64,000 nt of DNA from Rubritalea profundi (GTDB taxonomy: Bacteria > Verrucomicrobiota > Verrucomicrobiia > Verrucomicrobiales > Akkermansiaceae). A model generated the notes under the pieces. That model had not been told where the DNA came from, searched no databases, and saw only the letters and a program-made list of their open reading frames with translations. Positions 56,401 to 64,000 of this stretch are shown here, in pieces. The first letter of the stretch is position 1, and every line of letters begins with the position of its first letter. A program made the position numbers and the translations under genes. The DNA is taken from NCBI RefSeq assembly GCF_002954445.1, contig NZ_MQWA01000001.1, positions 1,709,781-1,773,780 on the forward strand, in the 5' to 3' direction.

Positions 56401-56944
56401 CATGGTCCATCAGCTCAATATAGAAATCCTCAGCTCCGAAAATTTCTTTCAGCTCAGCCACTTGGGCTCGGGCTTGCTCCATGTCATTCTTCACTAACCA
56501 TTCCTGGATTGGGCCATCATCATCGCCAGAGAGGCAGATGATCCCTTCTGAAAATTCACGTAGAGTGTCGCGGTCGACTCGTGGTTCGCCGAAGTAATCC
56601 CCATCGAGGTGGCCAGCAGAGACGAGTTTGGTCAGGTTATCCCAGCCGATTTTATTCTTGGCGAGCAGGGTGAGGTGAGTCGAGCGCTTGCGACCAGGGA
56701 TATCCTTCTTTGACGAAAGGGCGGCGGGCGCGAGATAGACCTCACAGCCAAGAATCGGTTTGATTCCTTCACCCGTCATTTTCTGGTAAAACTCAACGGT
56801 ACCAAAGAGGTTACCGTGGTCGGTCATAGCGACCGTGCTCATGCCGTTATCTTTGACTGCACCAGCGAGCTCCTTGATACGGACGATGGAGTCTTTGATG
56901 GAGTATTCTGTGTGGACGTGAAGGTGAACGAATGAGTCTGACAT
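53438..56944 (-). CDS. dnaE: DNA polymerase III alpha subunit
   Basis: Replicative polymerase, 1,168 residues, full length for DnaE. PHP domain with HLHVHTEYS and MTDHGNLFG; palm with GPGRGSAAGSLVAY and the catalytic PDVDIDF, plus the DxD-type partner KMDFLGL; then YQEQVQNAAKVLAGY, an HhH region, and the C-terminal OB fold (FAGMIKHIEHK) and tau-binding region. Single gene; promoter in the gap 56945-57021. Confidence 0.97.
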   Translation of the reverse strand: MSDSFVHLHVHTEYSIKDSIVRIKELAGAVKDNGMSTVAMTDHGNLFGTVEFYQKMTGEGIKPILGCEVYLAPAALSSKKDIPGRKRSTHLTLLAKNKIGWDNLTKLVSAGHLDGDYFGEPRVDRDTLREFSEGIICLSGDDDGPIQEWLVKNDMEQARAQVAELKEIFGAEDFYIELMDHALETQPATIASLRQLADEFDLKVVATNDVHFLKQDEHEAHDVLICIGESCLILDENRKSYSDQVYFKSPAEMRELFKDVPGACDNTLEIAEKCNVELALDPTSSDKYPQFEAPDGSPREEYFKRVCKEGVQMRYPEEKIEELCGVYDTDVAGVWKILDERLEYETEIINSLGFASYFLITADFILWALDQKIPVGPGRGSAAGSLVAYAMQITDICPMRFGLLFERFLNPERVSPPDVDIDFCQTRRPEVIDYVRKKYGERCVCHIITYGTLGAKSVLRDVARVMGVSFGDAAHLAKMIETLPGVKLQGEYDLKEELRDAIAASSTYQELWKYAIKLEGLKRNTGVHAAGVVIGDGDLDRHVPLARAKEGEVVSQADMGAITEIGLLKMDFLGLKNLTVIQDAVDHITPHTPGFDITKVPLDDVPALALLNRGETMGVFQLESGGMVDTCKKYGIDKIEDVIDLLAVYRPGAMQYIDEMISVKKGITTVDYEHPLLETICGDTYGVMIYQEQVQNAAKVLAGYSLGGADILRRAMGKKKPSEMAKQREIFIKGAAETNQIDKTTANKIFDKIAGFAGYGFNKSHSACYGHISYWTAYLKANFPVEFLCGLLSNEINNTEKISVFIAECHNMKIEVLPPNVNKSKLRFCPEKLASGKMAIRYGLSAIKNVGEGAMKVAVADRDANGPFESMKDFSNRLDTKAVNKRILENLVKAGAFDWTKENRSSLDARVENVIASASSAHKDRASGQVSLFDTVDFGSAPEPDDAPRILIEWPKEQRLDTEKELLGFYISGHPLDAYRGIIDVDMYTRIGIIDELDLSDRRKRHRFAGMIKHIEHKVTKAGKPFGVIHLEDFTGTKEILAWSESYSPAREEGLLEPGNVIRLFGNVQEDDRNPESRRVSGSKIEGLAGKRVTCADKKALNITLWTSKHDEKDLHEIKGILQSNPGKTSVLIHIQNSMGDRATLAASESFLVRKSDSLEMALAKWME

Positions 56945-57021
56945 AAGGCTCGCGCAGCTTGGAGAATTGCGCGTGCGGATGCAATCAAAAGTGCGCTCGA
57001 TCGGCAGAAATTAGGCAAAGA

Positions 57022-57049
57022 AAAAAGCCCGCCGTTTTAAGGTGGGCTT
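57022..57049 (-). terminator. Rho-independent terminator of the S33 hydrolase transcript
   Basis: Read on the minus strand, AAGCCCACC and GGCGGGCTT pair (with one G-U-type mismatch) and are followed by T6. It lies between the end of the hydrolase gene and the dnaE start, so it ends the upstream transcript. Confidence 0.75.
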
Positions 57050-57214
57050 GATTGGGGGGGATTTTTCTTTTCGGGGGGTATTTTCTACCTTGTCAGCTTC
57101 TTATTTTACGGGGGATTAAGTAGTCGGCCACCTTGGTATCTATGAATATGTATAATCGTTCAAAAGATTGCAAGTAAATTCTAATAAGTGAGTTACGTCT
57201 TAATTTGGGACATC

Positions 57215-58535
57215 TTAAAGACGTGGCGCTGATAGCTTATCGAGTAGGCGTTTGAGGATTTTGGCTCCGTCATGACCAATGCCATCATGTTCCCACTCGT
57301 TGGTGACCCATTGATAGAAATTTGGGATATGCAGGGCGGTTTCGCGTGAGAGCTCGATGGGTACGTACATGTCCTCGTAGTAGGATATTGCTGAGATTGG
57401 AACTTTGTTCCTAGAGAGTTGTTCGAGATCGTAGAGCGGGCCCCAATCGGATTTTTGCGCGAGAATTTCTGCACACTGCTTGAGTGGAGCGAGATGGGCG
57501 AAGTCATCGAGCATCGTGGGTGAAATCATTTCTCCGGTGAAATGGAAGCGCTGGTTAGAGTCAACTTCTACCCACGGGAATTCGCGGCGGAGTCGTTCGG
57601 CAGCCCACTGGGTAGCGTAGCCTTCAGCGTAGATGGACTCATGGAGGATGCAGAAAATTGGGTTGGTGTCGAAAGAGTGCATTTGTTCGACTTCTGAGAG
57701 GAAGTCGTAGGCGATTTCTGGGCCGTTGGGGCCGTCGATGAATGCTTTCTCTACGAGGTAGTGGATGCGCTCGAATCCACCCTCTGCTCCAAAGCTGAGG
57801 CCTAGCGCTTGGAAGCGACGTGGGCTGAGACGCACTCCGCTCGGGAGTATGACTTCGTTGTCGAGGAGATGTTTGACGATGTCTTGGACGCGTTTTTCGT
57901 CTTCTGGGTAATGACGGTAGTAAGCATTATTTTTTTCTAACACTTTCTGGTAGGTGAGACGGTAGTTGTCTTCAATATGTCTTTTGACACAGGCAACACC
58001 GCCGGTGATGATGACGCCATCGAGAGAGTCAGGGAAGAATGATAGGTAGGTGAGAAGGCAGAATCCACCGTAAGATTGACCCATACCTTTCCATTTCTTA
58101 CCGTCACCTAACAAAGTGTGGCGCATGGCCTCGGCATCTTTCACGATGTTGTCAGCGCGGAAGTGAGTGAGGTAGTCGGCTTGTTGTTGTGGTGTGGCAA
58201 ACTGTGCGAGCGATTGTGGAAGAATACGGGAGCTCAGGCCAGTGCCACGGTGGTCGAGTAAAAGCAGTCTGTGCGTTTTTAAAATTTCGCCTATCCAGCC
58301 CCCATGGGTGATTGGTCGGTTGACTGGAAACCAGGCCCCCCTGGAAGTAAACCACCCACGGCAGCTCAGCGTTATCTGCTTGTTTGATGTCTACTACTTC
58401 CCGGGCAAAGACCTTGATGGTGGGGGAGTCTGTTACTGTGTAATCGAGTGGGACTTCAAAGTAATGGTCACACAGTGACATACCTTTAAAATTACGGTAG
58501 GCAGTGTGGCGGTGTGAGACTGTGGTGATCGACAT
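57215..58535 (-). pseudogene. S33-type alpha/beta hydrolase (proline iminopeptidase-like), frameshifted twice
   Basis: Two frames make one protein: 58152-58535 begins MSITTVSHRHTAYRN and has PWVVYFQGG, and 57215-58144 carries the nucleophile GQSYGGF and the C-terminus. Between them a third frame supplies PGFQST, and the fourth gives GWIGEILKTHR then LLLLDHRGTGLSSRI. The needed corrections are one base in each of two C-runs (58336-58341 and 58299-58303), after which the oxyanion GGPGF and GQSYGG motifs stand in order (about 435 residues). Two indels in two homopolymers suggest base-calling error at least as much as decay. Confidence 0.78.
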
Positions 58536-58644
58536 GGCTCAGTCAAACCCCATAGCCGCCATGAGGGAATACGAAATGTGACCTTTTACCGATTTCTCAT
58601 GCTCTGCTGAAAAATTGGCCGAATGCGAGATTGATGACTGGGGA

Positions 58645-58678
58645 AAGAAAGACGCTCCGCAGAGTGAGTGCGGAGCGT
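58645..58678 (-). terminator. Terminator of the PUR-like gene
   Basis: ACGCTCCGCA and TGCGGAGCGT form a 10-bp stem around GAGTGAG. On the minus strand it is followed by CTTTCTTTCC, a broken T-run, 19 bases after the stop. Confidence 0.65.
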
Positions 58679-58696
58679 TTGAAAAAGTTTTCCAGA

Positions 58697-58924
58697 CTAG
58701 CTGTTGTCTGAATCGTTATCGGAAGTCTCTTGGATGTCCGTGAGAGCTGCGATGAAATCTGCTAAAATATCGGCAGGGACCATGATGGTGTCTCGATTGC
58801 CGCCGACATCTTCTGTGATTTTGACTACCTTGCCGCGCGCATTCTTTTTAAGGTCTATGTAAAATGTCTTACGATCAGCAATGATTTTTTCTGTGTGTAA
58901 CAGGTCGTTGTTATTATTCTGCAT
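58697..58924 (-). CDS. PUR-family nucleic-acid-binding protein (DUF3276-like)
   Basis: 75 residues with one PUR-like unit: EKIIADRKTFYIDLKKNARG (beta strands), VVKITEDVG and ILADFIAALTDI (helix), and an acidic tail. Bacterial PUR proteins of this length bind DNA or RNA as dimers; many Bacteroidetes and Verrucomicrobia have one. A strong purine-rich site GGAGG precedes the start at 58930. Family assignment is by pattern. Confidence 0.72.
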   Translation of the reverse strand: MQNNNNDLLHTEKIIADRKTFYIDLKKNARGKVVKITEDVGGNRDTIMVPADILADFIAALTDIQETSDNDSDNS

Positions 58925-59011
58925 TCTAGCCTCCTTATATTATATGTGTTTTATCCTCCCCTTGAGAATGGAGAGATTCTCCAATTTTCTACTGAGGTAA
59001 GTCAATGTAAA

Positions 59012-59791
59012 TCAAATTGAAGTGGCATTAAATCCACCGTCGACCACTATTTCAGAGCCAGTGATGAAGCTTCCAGCTCCGTGAGAGGCAAGCAAAAGTG
59101 TGGCTCCAATGAGTTCTTCTGGGTTTCCAAAGCGTGAGCTTGGCGTCTTCCGCAGGATTTCTAGCACGCGAGCATCATCGAGCATGGTGTCGCTCTGGGA
59201 TGCTGGGAAAAATCCAGGAATGAGGGTGTTTACGCGAATGTCGTATTCTGCCCATTCTCTTGCAAGGTTGCGTGTGAGGTTGTGCAATGCTGCTTTGCTG
59301 GCAGAATGAACATATCGGTTAGATAGAGGTGTGAGACCTGAGATAGCGCCAATGTTGATGATGCTTGTGGGGCGATCGCGCTGCTTAAAGTAGTCGGCAA
59401 AAATCTGACAAGTACGGAAAGCGCCATTGAAATTGACTTCGAAGATGGCGTGGAGTTCGGTTTCTCCTATATTTTCAATTGGCGTGTCATTGTTTATCCC
59501 AGCCCCATTGATAAGGATGTCGATGCGGCCAGAGCGCTCGCTGACAATATCCACGAGAGCTTCTATCGACCCGCGTTCTGTGACTTCCACTTCTACGAAG
59601 TATCCTTTTCCACCAGCAGCCTCGATAGCATCTAACTTTTCTTCAGCTTTGGCTTCATCGCGTCCAGAGATGACGATTTCACAGCCAGCTTTAGCGAGTC
59701 CGACAGCAAGTTGACCGCAGAGTTCACCCGTCCCGCCAATGACGACCGCGACTTTGTTTTTGAGGTTAAATAAGGAATCGAGGTAGGACAT
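59012..59791 (-). CDS. Short-chain dehydrogenase/reductase
   Basis: 259 residues, classical SDR. Cofactor motif GGTGELCG (19-26; the usual third Gly is kept), NGAG after the fourth strand, Ser then YVHSASKAA with the Tyr-x3-Lys pair, and the C-terminal SFITGSEIVVDGGF. The pattern resembles gluconate or mannonate oxidoreductase-type SDRs; the substrate is not certain. Same strand as the PUR-like gene, but an 87-base gap lies between. Confidence 0.87.
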   Translation of the reverse strand: MSYLDSLFNLKNKVAVVIGGTGELCGQLAVGLAKAGCEIVISGRDEAKAEEKLDAIEAAGGKGYFVEVEVTERGSIEALVDIVSERSGRIDILINGAGINNDTPIENIGETELHAIFEVNFNGAFRTCQIFADYFKQRDRPTSIINIGAISGLTPLSNRYVHSASKAALHNLTRNLAREWAEYDIRVNTLIPGFFPASQSDTMLDDARVLEILRKTPSSRFGNPEELIGATLLLASHGAGSFITGSEIVVDGGFNATSI

Positions 59792-59836
59792 AATGTAGAC
59801 TTATCCAGACTGTTCTGGGTGAGGGATCAAATTCTT

Positions 59837-60802
59837 TTAGAATCGATAGCTGACTCCGATACCAGCAAAGGGACCCGCATTGATATCAGATTTTTGGAGT
59901 TCATGATTACCCATGTCTTCAACTTCTAGCTCACGACCGAAGGAATAACCTATGTCGAGAGTTCCCCAGATGTTTTTATAGATTCGATGTTCAGTGCGCA
60001 GTGCGAGGTTGATTCGGCTGACATTGACTGTGCGCTCAGGTCCTGCGTCGTCAGCCTCAACTTTCCATGTAGGTGAGGAGAAGCGAACGCTGGTGCCGAC
60101 AAACCAATCGTCATTGATACTGTAGGAAACTCCTGCAATTGGTCCTAGGATATAGGCCTCTACATCAGTGCAAGGGCGATAGATCAACTGGATAGCCGGA
60201 ATAAAAAAATCTTTGCCGTAGTTGTGTGAATAATAAGCGCCGACGAGGAAGCGAAAATCAGGATTAAAGACATAACCAACACCAGCTCCAGCTGCGATGG
60301 CATCGTTGTTGCTAGCGTCAAAGTCACCATTCCAACTAGGCATGACAAAGGCGCCAGAAATCCAGTCATCACCGTGTTCCTTGAGGATAGCTATAGGCAG
60401 GCTGAATGAATGTAGTGTGCTGTCTGGTACTAATGATGTGGCTGAGCTGGTTTCAAATTTTGTCTGAGTGTAGTAAAAGAAACTGAGTAGGTGCCAGTCA
60501 TTGTAATTGAGGGCTAAAACCGGGCCAAAGAGGGAGAACTCGTCAGACTCAATATCACCGTCGAGTGAATCAAAATCCGCAGAAAACTGCTTTTGGTATG
60601 AAGCAAACCCGACAGCGTAACCTGGGAGGTTGGTCGTAGTACTCTGGGAGCGGGTGAAGAACTCTAAGTGCGGAGCTCCAAAAGAGAGACCTTCGGGTGC
60701 TGGACTAGATTCTGTAGTGGTTAGATCAGTGATAGATCCAGCGACTAGTGACGAGCTGGTGATAGATGCAGTCGCAAGGCTGGTGAGTAGGGCTTTGAGC
60801 AT
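59837..60802 (-). CDS. Outer-membrane beta-barrel protein (DUF6268-like)
   Basis: 321 residues with a signal peptide (about 1-21) and alternating amphipathic strands; ends in aromatic GVSYRF as expected for BAM-inserted barrels. Strings such as VLALNYNDWHLLSFFYYTQ, FRFLVGAYYSHNYGKDFF and GYSFGRELEVED fit a porin-like barrel of about twelve strands. DUF6268 is a pattern-level assignment. Lies 45 bases before the SDR gene on the same strand. Confidence 0.7.
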   Translation of the reverse strand: MLKALLTSLATASITSSSLVAGSITDLTTTESSPAPEGLSFGAPHLEFFTRSQSTTTNLPGYAVGFASYQKQFSADFDSLDGDIESDEFSLFGPVLALNYNDWHLLSFFYYTQTKFETSSATSLVPDSTLHSFSLPIAILKEHGDDWISGAFVMPSWNGDFDASNNDAIAAGAGVGYVFNPDFRFLVGAYYSHNYGKDFFIPAIQLIYRPCTDVEAYILGPIAGVSYSINDDWFVGTSVRFSSPTWKVEADDAGPERTVNVSRINLALRTEHRIYKNIWGTLDIGYSFGRELEVEDMGNHELQKSDINAGPFAGIGVSYRF

Positions 60803-60902
60803 GATTTTATGAGCAGGCTAAAGAATTTAGTAGTTAGACTATTTACTAATATGTTGCAAAGACCAGAGGTGTGTCAATCACACAAGCGAATAATGCCTTA
60901 GC

Positions 60903-62720
60903 CTAATTTCTATAGAGGTCTTTGATCTCGAAGTCGCTGAGTTTTCTTTCCCAAATTGCAATATTGTCAATTATGACGGGTGAAGCGTGTTGGGACTTCT
61001 CGCTAGAGTCACAGCCAATATAGATGAATGGGTTTTTGCTGATCTCATTGATCTCCCCATTGGATGAAGTTTCTACTTTTTCACCATCAAGATAGATTGT
61101 GATTTCCTCGGAAGACCGAGAGCTGGCCATGGTGACCATATTCCATGCTCTGCCGATGATGACGGCTTTTTCTGGTGTCCAGATGTGATTTCCTAAGTCA
61201 TTCTTGGTTTCACCATCCATCCATGGTTGATTACTGGTAGCGCCGAGGTCTTGATCCGCTGATTTACGAGGCCTGATCCAGAATGAGATGGTAAAGTCGG
61301 TTGAAGAATTTGCTATTGAACTGCCCTTCAAAGAGAGGCGGAAGTAATGGGTTTTATCGAGAATGAGTCCTTTACCGTTGCGGCCATTTGTATCGAAAGT
61401 GGGTTCATTTTTGAGGGGTTCTAGCTGAATAAGCTTATCATTTATTGCAGCGACTTTAGCATCGTTGAAACTAATGTAAGCGAATAGTCCGTCACGCGGC
61501 AGGCTGGCGATTTCCGCGTTATCAGCTTCCTTACTGCTCACATAGTCGGGTTCGTTGGGTTCGTCTTTATCTTCACCTGTAGAGAGGGGTTCAACACGCG
61601 GAGGCTTGGCCGTTTTAGTCTTCTTAATACCCTCACTGCTCACATAGTTGGATTCGTAGGCATCGTCATCACTTCCACCTGTAAAGAAGATGATGAATGT
61701 AATGAGGAGAACGATAATTCCAATACCAGCTAGCACTAGAGGATTTTTAAGTATTGTTACTTTCTCCGCGTTGGCTTCTTTCTGTTGAGCAGCGAAGGCA
61801 TCTGCTGCTGAAACTGGGCCAGTACCGTCTGCAGGGACAGTTTGGGCCGCCGTCGTGTGGGTGGCTGGCACTGTGTAGATCGCCGATGTAGCTTGGATTG
61901 GCACGGGGGCCGATTGGATTGGCTCTGGAAGGTGCGTGATTGCTTCCTCGTAGCTCTGGAAGCGGTCTTTCGGCTCCAGAGCCACCAATTTGCTTATCCA
62001 TTGGGCCATCGCCTCGGGCACTTCCGAGCTGTATTCGGTGATGGGTCCAAGGGGATCGGTCTTTTGGAGTTCGATTATTTCATCGAGTGGAGTCTGGATC
62101 CATGGGTGTCCACCCGCGAGGGCGTGAAAAATGAGCTGACCAATGGCGTAAATCTGCGAGAGTTCGCTGGCAGGTTCGCCCTTGGCTTGTTCCGGAGAAA
62201 TGAGGTAGGGGGCTCCCACGTAGTCAGTATTGTCGTGCATCCGTTTGGAGACTTCAGCGAGACCGTAGTCAGTAATGGAGTAAAGTTTCTTGCCACTTGG
62301 GCGGGTGATGAGACCGATGTGGTTGGCATCTAAAGCGCCATGGAAGTTTCCTGATGGCTTGGCCGCATCATGGATCTCAAGCATTTGGTAGGCGAGCTCC
62401 CAGGCTTCAAACTCGCTCAGTGGACCAGACTCTGCCAAGCGGGTGTTAAGGACTGTACTATCTAGCAATTGACGAATGGTGTAGGGGCCATCGTCGTCTA
62501 TACCGTGGGTATAGATAATCGGGAGCCCGGGGTGCGATGCAGTTGCTAGTTCTGCAGATGTAGCGTGGAAGGCTTCTTTCCACTCAGCTTCATTGCTAGA
62601 AGTAGGGACGAAATAGCGGAAGATTTGCACTTTCCGCTGAATCAGCGTGTCTTCAGCTTCGTAAATATTACCGAAAGCGAGTTCTTCTATGAGCTGGCCT
62701 ACTTGGTAGCGGTCGTCCAT
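60903..62720 (-). CDS. Membrane-anchored pseudokinase with C-terminal LamG-like domain
   Basis: 605 residues. Residues 1-265 have the Ser/Thr kinase fold, with DYG (151-153), SPEQAKG and a helical C-lobe, but key residues are changed: the glycine loop reads ELAFGNIYEAED, the strand-3 lysine is lacking (VQIFRYF), and the HRDLKPxN position reads HGALDANH, so the catalytic Asp and Asn are gone. After a Pro/Ala/Thr linker comes a single transmembrane helix (about 327-347), then a laminin-G/concanavalin-like domain (about 411-605; FTISFWIRPRKSADQ, IIDNIAIWERKLSDFEIKDLY). The kinase-like part is cytosolic, the LamG part external. It is likely a receptor-type pseudokinase. Confidence 0.8.
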   Translation of the reverse strand: MDDRYQVGQLIEELAFGNIYEAEDTLIQRKVQIFRYFVPTSSNEAEWKEAFHATSAELATASHPGLPIIYTHGIDDDGPYTIRQLLDSTVLNTRLAESGPLSEFEAWELAYQMLEIHDAAKPSGNFHGALDANHIGLITRPSGKKLYSITDYGLAEVSKRMHDNTDYVGAPYLISPEQAKGEPASELSQIYAIGQLIFHALAGGHPWIQTPLDEIIELQKTDPLGPITEYSSEVPEAMAQWISKLVALEPKDRFQSYEEAITHLPEPIQSAPVPIQATSAIYTVPATHTTAAQTVPADGTGPVSAADAFAAQQKEANAEKVTILKNPLVLAGIGIIVLLITFIIFFTGGSDDDAYESNYVSSEGIKKTKTAKPPRVEPLSTGEDKDEPNEPDYVSSKEADNAEIASLPRDGLFAYISFNDAKVAAINDKLIQLEPLKNEPTFDTNGRNGKGLILDKTHYFRLSLKGSSIANSSTDFTISFWIRPRKSADQDLGATSNQPWMDGETKNDLGNHIWTPEKAVIIGRAWNMVTMASSRSSEEITIYLDGEKVETSSNGEINEISKNPFIYIGCDSSEKSQHASPVIIDNIAIWERKLSDFEIKDLYRN

Positions 62721-62966
62721 TGTTGTGAGGTTTTTGGGTATTTGGATTGGTGGAGGACAGAGGGAATATAATCCGTTAACATTTAAGTAATAACAAATAA
62801 AGATTTATTAGCAACAGTGGTTACTAAATAGCAGTAGGTAGACCTATTGAGGGAATGATGAGTCCATCCAATACCTTAAAACTGGCTAATCTCCAGCAGC
62901 CCTTTTCCGTTTAAATGTGGAGTGTGTTGTTGGTGGACGGGCTGGGTCTCAGCGGTCCCAGTTAGA

Positions 62967-64000
62967 CTAACCAAGCTTTTCCTTCGCAGCAGCGAGGAGG
63001 TCAGCGGCTTTGTCGCGCTGGGGTGCTGCGCCGCGTGCTTGGTCAGGCTTGCCGCCGCCTTTGCCGCCAGCGATTGGGCCGAGCTCTTGGATCAGCTTGC
63101 CAGCCTGGAGACCAGCAGCGATCGAGTCAGGGCCACAGAAAGCACCGAGGTGGAGGCGATTGCCATCATCGACGATGACAAAAGCAGCACCAGAGAATTG
63201 CTTTTTCTTCAGACCGTTGAGTAGCTCTTGCAGCAGGTTGGCTGGTCCTTCGAAGATCTCAGCGATGTTGCCACCGTTTTCGAGAAGTTCTACGAGAGCC
63301 GTGTCAGCCATTGCAGCAGCAGCTCCGGCTTGAGCCTTCTTGAGTTTCTTGTCGGCAGCTGTGACCGTGTCACGCAGGCCTTGGATGTGCTTGAGCGAGT
63401 TGTTGAAGACGGTATTTACTTGGTCGAAAGTACCTTGGGCTAGCATGGCTGCCATGATGCGCGCTTCCTCTGGGTAGTGGACTTCCTCTGCACCTACAGC
63501 TTTGAAGCCAGCATTGATGGTCTCGAGTCTTGCTCTGAGTTCATCTTCTTCCTTCGCATTTTTCTCCGCGACTCCGCGAGCCCAGTCGTAGGCAGCGACT
63601 CCGCAAGCGGCTTCGATTCGGCGTACGCCAGATGCGATGGCTCCTTCGGATTTGATCTTAAAGATGCCGATGTCGGAAGTAGTATCGATGTGGGTTCCTC
63701 CGCAGAGTTCCATGGCGTAGCCGTCGAGCCCTAGCTCGTTGCCGCCGATCTGAACCACGCGTACCATCTCGCCGTACTTGTCGCCGAAGAACTGCATGAT
63801 GTCCTTGCGGTTCTTGACGTCGGCATGTGGGACTTCGTTGTAGAAGACGCCATCGCCAGATTCGATCTTCTCGTTCACCTTGATCTCGATGTCAGCGATC
63901 TGCTGGGCTGTGAGAGCGCCGGATGTGAAGTCGAAGCGGAGGCGGTCAGTGGTGACTAAGGAACCTTGTTGGGTAGCATCAGTAGAAACGACTTCGTGCA
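62967..64000 (-). CDS. alaS: Alanine-tRNA ligase (3' part)
   Basis: The gene runs off the window edge (about the last 344 residues are in view). The editing domain has SGALTAQQIADIEIKVNE, VRVVQIGG and the zinc Cys-His motif MELCGGTHIDTTSDIGIFKI. The C-terminal coiled coil and DHHA1-type domain follow (KKAQAGAAAAM, GGKGGGKPDQARGA). AlaS charges tRNA-Ala and clears mischarged Ser and Gly. The hairpin between 62941 and 62960 lacks a T-run. Confidence 0.95.
   Translation of the reverse strand, partial: HEVVSTDATQQGSLVTTDRLRFDFTSGALTAQQIADIEIKVNEKIESGDGVFYNEVPHADVKNRKDIMQFFGDKYGEMVRVVQIGGNELGLDGYAMELCGGTHIDTTSDIGIFKIKSEGAIASGVRRIEAACGVAAYDWARGVAEKNAKEEDELRARLETINAGFKAVGAEEVHYPEEARIMAAMLAQGTFDQVNTVFNNSLKHIQGLRDTVTAADKKLKKAQAGAAAAMADTALVELLENGGNIAEIFEGPANLLQELLNGLKKKQFSGAAFVIVDDGNRLHLGAFCGPDSIAAGLQAGKLIQELGPIAGGKGGGKPDQARGAAPQRDKAADLLAAAKEKLG

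Noticed and set aside
62941-62960. Hairpin CTGGG...CCCAG after alaS as a terminator
   Set aside because: The stem is only 5 bp and no T-run follows on the minus strand.

Overview
The window looks like a chromosomal piece of a member of the Verrucomicrobiota (PVC superphylum), probably Verrucomicrobiales. This is an inference from gene families. They include a PEP-CTERM sorting signal (end of the gene at 3-215), DUF1080 sugar-hydrolase-like proteins, a wreck of a DUF1080 / PVC-type haem-binding protein with a CxxCH motif, a PUR-like small DNA-binding protein, DUF4259, and a membrane-anchored kinase-like/LamG protein. No rRNA, tRNA or CRISPR array was seen.

Layout. 1-13 kb is mostly housekeeping and accessory genes: an L,D-transpeptidase with a duplicated domain, a lactonase, a DUF1080 protein, a four-gene ArsR-led operon, Tag glycosylase, Dus, MsrB and RibD. 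This part carries most of the small repeats: a REP-flanked RAYT transposase remnant, a 26-bp inverted-repeat element, several hairpin repeats and heptanucleotide arrays. It also holds three copies, two of them broken, of a pseudopilin-like gene. 13.57-13.83 kb is a candidate replication origin with four exact TTATTCACA DnaA-box-like sites in inverted pairs and an AT-rich flank. Eight kilobases away, three GTTCCACGTGGAAC parS sites lie in and just upstream of mnmG (gidA), a gene often found near bacterial origins. The two signals support each other.

14-32 kb holds a secretin-domain protein, GlcD, HtrA, a decayed Lon-like protease gene, a thioesterase, mnmG, pyruvate dehydrogenase E1alpha/E1beta/E2 (no E3 in the window), glutamate dehydrogenase, an enoyl reductase, a Tat-exported thiol-dioxygenase-like protein and two BamE-like lipoproteins. 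32.6-47.2 kb is a complete, tightly packed complex I operon, nuoA-B-CD-E-F-G-H-I-J-K-L-M-N. nuoCD and nuoG each carry a one-base frameshift as sequenced.

47-64 kb holds a CBS-domain protein, a DUF1080/haem-binding pseudogene with five in-frame stops, an SGNH hydrolase, a HigB toxin gene followed by an antitoxin fused to an ImmA-like metalloprotease, a RhuM-like toxin remnant, dnaE, a frameshifted S33 hydrolase, a PUR-like protein, an SDR, an outer-membrane barrel, a pseudokinase-LamG membrane protein and the 3' part of alaS.

Two kinds of gene damage appear. Some genes carry many independent stops and look truly dead (47.7-50.9 kb and 17.8-19.6 kb). Others, including essential-looking nuo genes, carry single 1-2 base indels, several in homopolymers, and may be sequencing errors or recent mutations. 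Start codons other than ATG (GTG, TTG) and 4-base stop/start overlaps are common.
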